The notes beneath the pieces were generated by a model. The model made no database searches, was not told where the DNA came from, and worked only from the letters and a program-made list of their open reading frames with translations. From assembly GCA_963920635.1 (NCBI GenBank), contig OY987298.1, positions 131,201,735-131,265,734 on the forward strand: a stretch of DNA of 64,000 bases, in the 5' to 3' direction. How positions within the stretch are numbered: the first letter of the stretch is position 1; each line of letters begins with the position of its first letter. Of this stretch, positions 1 to 12,300 are shown piece after piece. The DNA is from Pseudeuparius sepicola (lineage: Eukaryota > Arthropoda > Insecta > Coleoptera > Anthribidae). The position numbers and the translations under genes are program-made.

Positions 1-2525
1 AGACACTACAATATAGACGCCGCCGGCAGCGATGGCAAACGAGTACCATCACGGTATTAAATTAATAGTGCTCAAGGAGTTTCCAAAGAAGATGAGCCGA
101 CCACAAGTTCGTTGATGTATTGGATTACCAGTTAGTGGAGTTTGGATTTATGTTTTAACTTCTGGAGGGTACTTGATAGCAAGCGATATAGGATGAAAGG
201 GTCAAGTGGCCATTTCAGGTAAATTATTTTTCAGAAAGAGTTTGAGCATTAGTGCATGAAGACACATTATGTTAGACTTGAAAGTAATTCTGTAAACTCT
301 TAAAAAATACCAGATCTCATTTCATTACCAATCTAGTTTAATACTCAACATTTAGTGGACAGGGCCTCAAAAAGAATGGCAACAATTTAAAGGATTAATA
401 CTTTGCTTAAACAATTAAAAATGTGAAGAGTTAGGTCTCAGACAAATAATCTTAATTAAAAGGATAAAATATTAATTTATTTAAAAAGGAGTTTTTGTAT
501 TTCGCATTTACTTAAGAGTTAGTCATTATTTTACCTACTTGACATTGTTGTTGAAACACACATATCATTAACGACAATAATTAGACTAGATCAAGTAAAA
601 AAGACAAGAAAATTATGACAAATACCGGGTGCATTTTAAAGTGGTATTTAGTTCATATTTTAAAAGGTGAGTCAAGTGGTTTATCTTCTTTGGAAATTAG
701 TTGCATAAATGACTCCAATGAGCAATAGATCTGAACTCAAAACATTTATAATCAAATATCAAGAAACGGCCATAATTAAATTAATATAAATGAAGTATAA
801 TACTTAATAAATAAATAAATACACCAGCAAAAACACTTACTTGTCTGAGTTATGTACTTTAGAAAAATTGTGTGTTAGAGAAATTGCTCAACTCGTGTTT
901 TAAAATATTTTCCTTTTTATATTATTAACACTTATTGGATAAGTTAGAAATTAGAAGAAATCTATATAAAGAGTTATTTTAATATATCGAAAAGAAAAAC
1001 GAAAACTAATACGCTATAAGAAAAATTAACATTTATACTGTTAAGGAGAATGGTTATATTTAACTTTTTTAGAATATTGTATAAAGCCTATAGTTAAATC
1101 GTGTGACTGTACTCTTAATATGTGCCATACAAAGTAATGACTTGAGACAAGTGACTGAGTTTGTTGCTATTTTAACTCAAAAAAGGTGTCTCGGCCCAAG
1201 GCTCAGCACCATCTTAACTCTGTGTTGTGATCTTTTTAAAAGTCTATTACTATAAACCTATTATATATTAACTTAATAATATAAATTAAATATTTGTACA
1301 TGTTATGTATGTATGATATTAGCATAATTTTTAGTAAGTAGACTTGTATAAATAATGTAGGCTCTAGAGGAAGTATACAACACTAAATTGGATGCTGCAA
1401 ATTCCTTAGTAGTATATGTGAAATGTACCTGACAGCATTTCCATTTCGACAAATTGTAATTATCGCTACCCTCACAATACACAATTCTCAACGGATTGTG
1501 CTTCTATAGCATATTTTTTACATACTGCTTACTTCCAGCATCAGTTTAACGTGTTATACTTTTTCATGGGTGCTTCTTTTCATTGTATTCTTTTTGTGGG
1601 AGTCCAACCGACGCCAGGCGAGCTTCCCAAACTTTCCATTTTGAAAAATGACAATCTGCATTATTTTTAATTGTGTTGGTGTTGGTTCTCAATGTCACAT
1701 TACTGTCGCTGCGACGTTAAACCGTAGGTTAAGCGCTTCATGTAGAGATATCACTGTTAAATGTTTCGAGATGAGTCTATGTTTCCTGTAGGTTAATAAG
1801 TGTTGCTTGGGACTCGATCTGGCCCACCGGTTGACTCGCCAGACTGGGCCACACACAACTTTAAACTGAAATGTATACAGGGTGATTGCGAAAAGTGGAC
1901 CATGAAACTTTCTCATTTTCTCGGCTTAAGACACGGATCTATCTTTTTGCACTTTTCGTTGACATTCTGTATATGGGTATAGTCAAGGTATCGGGTGCTC
2001 AGATTTGTCAGCAAACTAGTTTTTCAGGACTGAAGGGCATTTCTATGTAATAGATGCCTGGCTGATGGGTTTAAGAAACTTAAAATGTAAAAACGAAAAT
2101 ATATTTATGCATTTAGAAACACTATCCATGTGTCTTATATCTGATAAAATTTGCTCATAAAAAAAGACAGAAATTATAAATTAATTCTAGGTAATATGTT
2201 AACATTCCTACAAACTCTAAATCAATTTGTTCAATAGAATGCGTAAAGCAAAAATATTAGTATATGGGCTATATCAAAAACCATATTTAAGAAAGGTATT
2301 TCAGTATAATTAATTAAATTTACACTACCCCAATTTCAGACATTACAAATACAGTGTGTGTTGTGTGTCCCCCGATTAGTGTTCAAAGGAGAAAACTTTT
2401 ATTTTGAACTTTGTCAGAATTGGAACTGAATTGGAATCAACTTCAGTTGAATAACTCATTCTTACAAAAACAATGCCGACACTTATTAGATTTCTGTCTC
2501 ATAATCTAATAAAATTACTACTTTA
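1..2525. other. AT-rich gene-free stretch
   Basis: No exon-like reading frame, recognisable protein motif or clear terminal inverted repeat was found. Open frames are short (under 75 codons), overlap on both strands and look random. Confidence 0.5.
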
Positions 2526-2527
2526 TA

Positions 2528-3624
2528 CAGGGTGAGTCAGTTTTTTGTAGCAGGATTTTAACAGGTGATAGATGTTCAAAAAATAGCCGCACTTTTTCGT
2601 ATAAACTATATCTTTTTAAGGCTTCATAAAAAAGTTACAGGGTGTTAAAGTTGTAACAAATATGTGGACTTTATCGAAGATTTACGAAACTAGTTAGACT
2701 ATTTAAGTAATATTTGGTATACGTTATAACAACATGGGTTAGCATAAAACCTGTTAATATCGAACATCTTGCACAACCAGTGGCAGAGAAGTTGGTAATT
2801 GGTAAAATTATTTTTAGAAAAAAAAAATTAATCACCTTGTATTGTAATAAAAGGTATTAAAATTTGTTCTTTGTATTATTTCGGGGTATTTCGGAAAAAA
2901 TAACTAAAAAATTTGCCCCATAAGTAAGACACAAAATGAAAAAACTTGTTTCTTACTTTAAATAAAGTAACTTTTTCCAATAAACTAACCCATTCAAGGT
3001 TTTACTTTTCAAGATACTGAGCGTAACATTAATTGTATCTTAAATGTTTTAGACCCTGTAACTTCAAAAGTATAGCCTTAAGTAGGTAAATTTATTGGAA
3101 AAAGTTTTTTTATTTAAAGTAGCAAACACATTATTTCTACTTTAAGTGTTACTTATGGAGCAAATTTTTAGATAATTTTTCAGAAATACCCCGAAATAAT
3201 ACAAAAAATTAAATTTGCCATTATACTATAACACATGCGAACAAATACCAAGGGGACATTTTTGTCTGCAATTAAAATCCACATAAAAAATTCAATACCT
3301 TTTATTACAATACAAGGTGATTCATTTTTTTTTTCTAAAAACAATTTTACCAATTACCCACTTCTCCCCCACTGGTTGTGCAATATGTTCGACATTTTCA
3401 GGTTTTATGCTAACCCATGCCATTATAATGTATACCAAATATGACTTAAATATCCTAACTAGTTTGGTAAATATTCGATAAAGTCCAGATATTTTTTCCA
3501 ACTTTAACACTTTGTAACTTTTCTATGAAGCCTTAAAAAGATATAGTTTATACAAAAACGTGTGGTTATTTTTCGAAGGTCTATCACCTGTTAAAGTCCT
3601 GCTACAAAAAACTGACTCACCCTG
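2528..3624. mobile_element. Palindromic mariner-type MITE, TA target duplication
   Basis: The two halves are inverted copies of each other over about 0.5 kb. The ends read CAGGGTGAGTCAGTTTTTTG and its reverse complement, flanked on both sides by TA(TA). Inner landmarks are also mirrored, for example the ATTTCGGGGTATTTC block near 2880-2895 and its complement near 3185-3200. There is no transposase, so the element is non-autonomous. The terminal 50 bp resemble the ends of the transposase-bearing element at 13466-18059: the same CAGGGTG start, then AGGAnTTTAACA, then GATAGA. Membership of a related family is inferred from this. Confidence 0.8.
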
Positions 3625-3626
3625 TA

Positions 3627-6329
3627 TAAGCGAACTTGTTATTTTCTTATTTTAATTGAAAGTTAATCATTATAAAATATTTGAAACATGATTGCATCTT
3701 ATTCAAATAATTATTAATTATAATTAATTTTAAACGTGCTGAGATATGAACCAACTTTGATGAGATCCAACAAATTAAACACACCTGTCATTCTAAGAAA
3801 CCATATACATATTTTAAACAACCATAACGACATAAAACTATTGAAATCCATATTATTTTTTGAGAAATAATTAAAGGGAGGCATATGGCTTTGGAGTTCC
3901 TTTGGCACAATAGTAGTTGATTGCTATAATCTATAAAGTAGCTGCTTTCGTAGGTACGTAATATTTACAAGGTAAATTTTTAGTTTGTTATTTTTAAATT
4001 TGCCATTTTGAAGTTTCTGTACGGCCTAATAACTAAGACGAAACAAATCTATAAGCATTTAATTGTGATAAAAATAATTTAGATAAAGCGGAGATGCCCC
4101 TTGGTCCTCCCCAGTTTTAAACATCTGAGTTGTAAGGAACTTGACACTGTAACGTACATATATTGTAAGTGTATTCAAAGAGAAAACAATCATTAGTATT
4201 ACACAAATTGTGGGGTTTGTATGAGCATGCTATTTCAAAACAAAATTATACCTACCACCTCGTGGAAATTTTTTGTATTCCCTTCTCAATTTCCATTGCT
4301 ACTGTATCAATGTGTGCCTGTCCCATAAACCATAGGAAAAAATAATTGTGTCTTGTCAAACACAATATTTTAAAAATGTTAACAAAGCACTTTTTTCTAA
4401 AAATGTGCCAACCAGTCGATTAACAAATCTTAGCCGTCATATGTACCATATTTAGCATCGCTTTGTATATTTGTAAATAGCCATAATTAAATGATACTTT
4501 CTTGTTACTGTTTAATACTATCAAAATGAAAAAAATGGTTGTTGTAACACACTTTTTATATGTGTTTCCAAAATTATTACTAGATATCTGCCAGAATATT
4601 ATTGTTTAGTAACCCCTGGAAATTAGTATCTGGGGATGAGTAGTCTTTGTGCCATATTTACCTGCTCTTGTATGTTATATTGTTCAAAAATTAATTTCTG
4701 ATAGAAATAGCCTAATTCTTACCACCCCGGTTTTTGTCTAATCGTTTTACTTATTTACACAAGGAGTCTTCATTGCTTGTCACTTTTTGCGACATAGAAG
4801 TATAACCTTATTCTATGGAATATTATTTGCGACAAATAACTCGCCAAGGTTTTATTGACAACCAGTGGTGGTAATGTGCAGTATTAAAATCCTCAAAAAT
4901 GGTTATTTGGCAAACACTCATGACATTAACATATACGATTTTTTAACAAATACAGAGCCGTTCCCTACCTGTACCTGATATTTGATCTATTTTTGAATTT
5001 AACTTTAAGTATTAGTGGGCCCGTCAAAAAACATGTGATTATACTTGATGAACGATGAATCATTACCTGCAATTATTAACAAGAACTGATTACATGTGCC
5101 AAAAACGTAAATATAGCTACAGGAGATATGAAATTCTGAAGTCTGTAGTAGGTTCTATTCATCATTTTAAGTATGATACATGTATTTTAACAGACCAGAT
5201 GTTTTTGTTTATTTTGGTTGTTACTACATAAATTGCTAGTAGTTTGTGTAGGTGTAAATTGAGTATTTCATTCATGACATTTTCAATAAAACACATATAA
5301 TGCTCATTTTGTAAAAAAAAAACATGTAAATCTTTCAGATGTCAATAAGCATAGCTCAACCTTCGATATATTTTTTGGAGAAGTCATAGTAATACAATCT
5401 GTAGATGTAAAATAACTATGAGTGTCAAATGCAGTGTGTTCAAAGTATAAACTTATTGCAGTTATATTTTCCCATTCCATTGTCATCAAACTAGAGAATG
5501 GTGTGCCTAGTCATGAGGATCACATTTACCGACAATCTTTCATTGTGAGAAAAATGAAATTATAAATGCAATAACAAATAATCATAAAAGTATTCAATAG
5601 GGTAACAATGTGTTTTTATATTGTGTACTGTGGGGATTTTTGTTGACCACTATGCAAAATTTCAAATATTATTCAAAAGAAAACATACACGCAGTATGCG
5701 GCACAACCGAATTGGAAATTAGCGATGATGATGGTATACCTAAGCGTAAGTACAGCAAACATTCTTAACACAGTACTGATTTGTTTCCTCTGTATTTTTG
5801 TGCTAAATGTTATTGTTTTTTGTATGTTTTTGGAAGACAAATATTTGTTGAATTCTGTCCAGATGTTTCCCAGGCGTATATTAAAAAGGTGTATATGTAT
5901 ATACTTGTATGCACAATAAAAAATGACGTTGTAATTATTGCAGAAAGTTTATTTTTAACATTCGCACCACGGTTATACCCTCATTTATACAGAATAAAAT
6001 ACCCTGTCGCAGGCTGTCCAAAATCATTTAATACAAACACAAACTTCAAAGAAATTATGAAGTTGAACATAATAGAGATCAATACTTCAACAATGTCAAT
6101 AAATTGGGACGAAGTGTAAATTTTCTGATTAAAAGTTATACTAATATAATGATCTAAAAACAATTAGACCCTAGACAATAACTATATTTTGATCAATGAC
6201 CAACCACTATAATTTTAAACATAGGTATACATTTTTACTTACGTGAAACTGTTAACATTATGATATTTGGGTTTGCCAGAGATGACTGGGTCTAATGGAC
6301 ATAAAAAAAATTAAGTGCTTTCTCCTGTT
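3627..6329. other. Gene-free stretch 3' of Myg1
   Basis: Nothing recognisable was found. An open frame at 5781-6119 on the plus strand has no family resemblance and no splice context. This segment lies downstream of the Myg1 stop codon and may hold its 3' UTR next to 6330. Confidence 0.4.
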
Positions 6330-9300
6330 TTATTCTCTATCAACTAGTGCTGCCTTCAGGCTTTTTAAAGCCATCTTCAAAGCACCATCTTTTGTCTTGT
6401 TGCCACCAATGAATCCTGTCGCATGGCAAAAAATGCAGTCATTAATCCTTGACACCGAATTTAATTCTTCATCTCTAATACCCCTCCAATCTTTGTGCAA
6501 AAACACCCTGAAAACAAAATTGAATTAAAAAATTCTTCCACCGTTTTCATTAAACTTTAATGTACCTGCATATAAAGCTGTCAGGTTGAACTGGTATCCC
6601 TTGAACCCTCCACGAATCTCCCTTGTCATGGAAGATACAAAACTTTATTTCTCCGACAATCCCTAATTCTTCCTCAAGCGAAAACAAATGATCCTTCCAC
6701 GGACACCTGTCTGTCAATAAAATTATTTCTCCACTTTCATGGACTTGCTTCCTTTGCTCTATCGCCTTCTTTACTATTTCCCTTGCTGGCCACCAAACAG
6801 TAACAGCCTGAAGATTCAACAATAAAAATGAATTAATGCAAAATATGACATATGCGGTGAATCGGGGCCCACGGAAACTTACGGGCCACCGCGCTCGTTT
6901 CGCTCTGCGTCGGTAGACGTCCGAACTTGGCGTGTACGCGCTTGAGATTTTTCCGATTTAGAACTCTTTTAGTTATAGTTATATCTAAAAATAATAATAA
7001 ACAAAAGGCTTTTATGTGCTTTTGACATATATTTAATAAAATATAAATATATATATACAGCCAAGCCAACCCGATATTATGTTCGTCCTTCTAATCTCTA
7101 GCAACCCCAACTTTAAAATTTCAAATGGAACTACCCCCCTTGTGGCGCATCATTTTAAAGCCCTTTTTATTGCGAATACAGTGATGCTTCGTTTTTAGAA
7201 ATCTGTTGAGATTTGACAGAATCACAAATGCCCGTCACTAATAAGTTTATCTACTACACACGACCAAATTACCTTGTTTTTTATTGAGGTGCTCGATCAG
7301 TTTACAAAAAAGTCACAAATGAAAAGGCTGAAGCAAAACAAAAGTTCATATACGAACTCAAACCTGATATCTTTTTAAAATGTGTAACAAAAAGTCACTG
7401 TCACAAAAAAAAGTTCCTATTTTTTTCCTATAACCATGAAATCGTTAGTTTTAGCCTGCTATTGAAAGTGGAAACGTATTTTCGAAATGGTTTATTCTAT
7501 CGCGGAAAGGGTAGAAATTGTTGCAATTTGTCATCGGAATCATGATTGCGCTAAAGCTACAGCACGAATTGCAACAATTTCTAACCTTTCCGCGATAGAG
7601 TAACCATTTCAAAAACACGTTTACACTTTCAATAGCAGGCTGAAACTAGCGATTTCGTAGTTACAAGCAAAAATACGAGGACTTTTTTGTGACAGTGACT
7701 TTTTGTTATTTTAAAAATATAATATAAGGTGTGAATTCGTATGAACTTCTTTTGTTTGGCTTCAGCACTGATCGACACCTCAATAAAAACTAGGTAATTT
7801 GGTCGTGTGTAGTAGATAAAAAACTTATTAGTATTGAGCATTTGTGTAAGAAATTACTACGCATACAGTGGATTGTTAACTTTCCGAATTTTTAAATATA
7901 TTTCTGTTTTCTAATTTGGGGGGGGGTCTAGTTTTAATTGGGAAACCCTGTATACTTTTCCGGTATAGTTTGATTTGCATCCCGGCACACAGCACCGATC
8001 TGGCATTTTTTAAATAGAACCAAAACTCTAGTAGCTCTCTGTCCTGTATCTAAAATATATACACATAAGTTACCTAATACCATTGATTGTCGACGCTAAT
8101 ACATACTAGCACAGACCTATATACTATATAGGTCTGTGATACTATAGTAAAAGGATTGGGCTGATCCCGCACAGACGTGCTGCGGCCGGCACATGGACGT
8201 CTACGGTGACATCACAGCGGCGACGGCTCGCTGCGCGGTGGCCCGTAAGTTTCCGTGGGCCCCGGGTGAATGCACCCTGCTTACCTCAAGTACTCTATCT
8301 TTAAATTCCGACCCCACTAAATTCACAGCTTTCAAAAACAAACTGTCTGTAGATTCAATATTCGAGGAATTCCATTCAGGATTTAATCTATGCACTCTAG
8401 CACTCAGATGGGTGTTTATTCTGTATTTTGGTTTTCCTTCTGAATACATTGGCACTCCTGGAAATATTAATTTATGGTACAAGTGTCTGGTGTTTTATTT
8501 ATAATTGTTACTTGCACCATACAAAATTTTATCCAACACCTCTTAATAATAGAACAATGGTGACTTTAAGCCAATAATGCAAAATACAAGGTGTCCGCGG
8601 TTTTTGTACACAAACTTGAAAAAAAAGTTAATATAAAGATGGGTATATAAACCCTTGGTTTTCAAGATACAGAGTGAAGAAAATAATTATTATAGTTTAT
8701 TTTCATATCTGGGTCGAAAAGAGATTAGTATTCTGAATGCTCCCGGACTGTTTGGATGATTCCCGTAAATGACAAACGAATTTTGAGTTGAAATATGATC
8801 TACGGGGGTTCAGCCCCGGGGCAAGTCTTTAAACTCATCGATTGCTCCATCGAACTTCCATCAAAGCGTTTGTAAAGTCAACATGTTTGATCTGGTGAAA
8901 TTCATCTGGCCGTTTTTTAACTCGATGCAGTTTCGTCCGATTTCCGATTGCTCAATGCTTTCAACAAAAAAAAGTTGGAAGGTGGGTGTGTTGACAATTT
9001 GAGGTTATGTGTTTTTGTTTAAGTGTAAACATTATTTTGATGTGGTCATTCGACTTGCAGTTCCGTTCGACTAAAGTCGAATACTTGCCTACTTTTTGGG
9101 TTCGACTAAATTTTAAACGCATGTATGACAAAAAGTAGAAAAATTCTCAATACACCCTCACTCAGGCTAATTCTAGGAGCAGCTACCATGCTTGAAAATG
9201 ATGTTTTCAAAATTTCGCGAGAACTAACACACCCATGAAGTTTAGTTTCCACATTCCATTTTCTGTCATGGTGACCTGATTGTTATATTTTTAAAAAATT

Positions 9301-12300
9301 ATGATTTTTTGGAACCCCAAAACGCTCACGTTACAAACTAAAATCACTAAAATGTTAATTTGATAAACTGATTTGGTTTACTGGGTGCTTAGAGTGAAGC
9401 TTGTGCTTTGAAGGTATGTTTTACATCTTAACAGTGCAACTTGGATAGCCACGTTTTCTTTTCTTTTCAGAATTTTATGGTATTTAACTAAAGCCTTTTG
9501 TTGGCTTTTAATTTTTAATTTTGGGTTTTTATGGTTAAAACTTGACTCCACTTAAATTTTCTGGTTGAAGTTTTCCTATGAATTTTGATATTTTTTTAAA
9601 AAATATGCTGGGAAGGTAATGTAATTTTCGGTATATGTTGATATTTCATATTTATTTCGGTTTCTAGCTTCACTTTAATGAATTTTCGCTGCTGAAGATG
9701 GTTTGAAACATGTACCTACAGTTTTTTAAGAATATGAACTGTTTGTGGAGTTTCGACTGGAAGGTTTTGCTTTATTTAATTTATATTAAAAAAAAACGTG
9801 CTAGTTACAGTTACCCCAGCAGGCTGCTGCTGAATCTAAACAAATGGTCCCTCCTTCAGCATACCTGTGGGACTCAAAGGCCTATTGCTTTGACGTCGAT
9901 TATCTCGAAAACTAACGAAACTTATATTTATAGGTATTTTTTGCTATAAAATATTCTTATACAATTTGTCAACCCACTAGCGAGGCTACAAAATAGTTAT
10001 TTTTTAGCTTCTTTAGAGAGTTGTCAGTTACCTTAGTTAAAAATCACCATATAGTTATTGTCCTATCATTAGGAGGTGTTGAACAAAAGTAATTTATCCA
10101 CGACCAACTGAATAACAAGCCTTCCCTTTCCCCTTTTATAATAATGTTGCAACATCACCCCTCACCGAACCCGCAATGATTTTTGATTAGTACACAAATT
10201 TTAACCAGGGCTAATAAGTTGAATCACAAGGGTGTGTTTCAATACCGGGTCAGTCCTACAGCTGCACAAACGACTAAGCTTCAAAATGTGGTTGTCCACG
10301 CACGGCGTTTTCACCCAGCAGCGCATTTTTATATGTCCCACTTTGAGAGATGGGTAAAATTTAGCCGACTTACACACTAATTTTGGGACAGTCTGGGTGT
10401 TTTGAATCAACCTACAACCTAACACACTCTTGGTGGATGCCTATGAAGTTAACATTTGAAAAACAAATCTTGCGGCATTGACTGACCAATTGATATACTA
10501 CTTACTCGCAGCTATAGTTTCAAGCTCAGTTTCAAGTCCTGGAAAACAGATGGAGCTGCAGGCTAACAATGTATTTTGTCTCCGAAAAGCATATGGTGAG
10601 CCAAAAAAATTTAAAACGTGATAGCCGTGAGCAGTCTTTATTAATACGTCAGACAACGAAGGCAACACCATTCTATAGCATTCAATATTGCAACAGTTCA
10701 TAAAAATCAAAATCTTATTTTACAATTATTAAAAAAACATTACTTAGGTCCCCGAGTTCTTCATAGCCCTTCATACCTAAGCAGTATACGGGATATGAAA
10801 AAGGTAGGTAAGGCCTGGGCCTGAGTACATTAATATCTATGTATCAGTAGGGCGAATAATAAATGTAAAATGATTCAAAGTGGCAAAATATGATTTGACA
10901 GGATTTATCGCAAGCTTCTGGAGGATGTAGTCTCCTGTCTACTTTATTATCAATGTGTCAATTCTGTAGTCCCATTTATGATTTCCCCGAGGGTTTCCCT
11001 GTTCTTGCTGCCACTTTGCTGTGTAGGCCTTAGTCAGTAAAAGATAAATATAAAATTGAATATATTTTTGCCTTTACTCAATGCTTTGGGTCCCACTTTT
11101 GGTTTTAGTTATTAAATATTAGGGAAGAATATCATGCAACTTTTGTATTCGCCACATTGCTTCGAAGGCTGCAGAAAAAGCAACACTGGCAGAATAAAGA
11201 GAAGGCAATGAAACACTGTCAGTTGGTGCTAGCAGAGCTTAGAACAGCAAAAGAAGAGACAATAACTTGTTTTTACAACAACTGACAGAGTATAAAACAC
11301 TCTTATTAAACATCCATATGTAGTCATCTCGGCAAATAGCAACCCAAGCAGCATTAAAGTTGCGGTAACTGAGATGGGAACTTTGAATAAGTAGTTATTA
11401 CGTAATTATTACTTAAAAATCGACTTATTAGTTTTTATTACTTATATTGAGAAAGTATGAGTAATTACGTAGTAATTATTACTACAAGTTGGAACTTTAT
11501 GGTTTCAGTACTTCTAAGTAGTTTTTGAAGTATCTGGAACGGAATTGTTACCATGCAAAATTACGTTAAAGTCACGTTAACTCTAAAGTTATATTCAATG
11601 GTCACAATTACTTTGTTGTGTTACTTGTTTATCACTTTAAAGTTTTCATTACTTTATGGTAACGGTGAAAGTAACTTCTACATCTTAGCGACTTTAGAAA
11701 TACCCCCGAAGTTACGGAACTATATAGTCATATTTAAAGTGAAATTAACTTTCCCGCTACTCGAGAAAACTACTGTATGGTAAGTTTTACTTCTCACTCC
11801 ATTTTAAAATTACTAGAAAGTTCCAATTACTACAAAAAATACTTTAAAGTAACTGTCACTTCTATAGGGACCAAAATGGAAACTACATTTAGTTCCTTAC
11901 AATCGTTTGAAGGATTGGGTCGTTTTTGCGAAGTGATGAAAATGTCAGCCATTAAAAAGAAGAAAAATTATAGACACTCATTCACATTTTATAGAAAATT
12001 AAAGCAGCAGTTAGATGAAATGAATCGAAACACGGGCACTTGTCTTCAATAGAAAATTACAAAACGCTTCTCTTGAGTGGCTACAATTTTAAATATTAAT
12101 ATTTCGAATTATGGCACGAAACACACACCGGCTGAAAACAACACTCACTTATAAAATTTATAGGTTAAAGTTCCAAATGGAACCTAGTAGTAGCATTCGG
12201 AACTTAAACGAGGCTTCTGGAATTTTGAAGTTCTCTTGTAGTAATTGGGACTTTAGAGTTTAAAATATCTAAAACTAATTTTCGTATTAAAGGTAGGAAT

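Larger units (their letters stand above)
6863..8264. mobile_element. DNA transposon filling Myg1 intron 4
   Basis: Terminal inverted repeats of about 32 bp begin CGGGGCCCACGGAAACTTAC on the left, with the complement at the right end. A 7-bp direct repeat GGTGAAT flanks the element (6856-6862 and 8265-8271). The element makes up 1402 of the 1477 bp of Myg1 intron 4 and ends 20 bp from the splice donor at 8284/8283. No transposase is seen, so the family is uncertain. A palindromic element (7224-7845) is nested within it. Confidence 0.75.

Noticed and set aside
9680..9720. Second hammerhead candidate (CTGAAGATGG...GAAACATG)
   Set aside because: The region between core and GAAAC is too short to form stem II.
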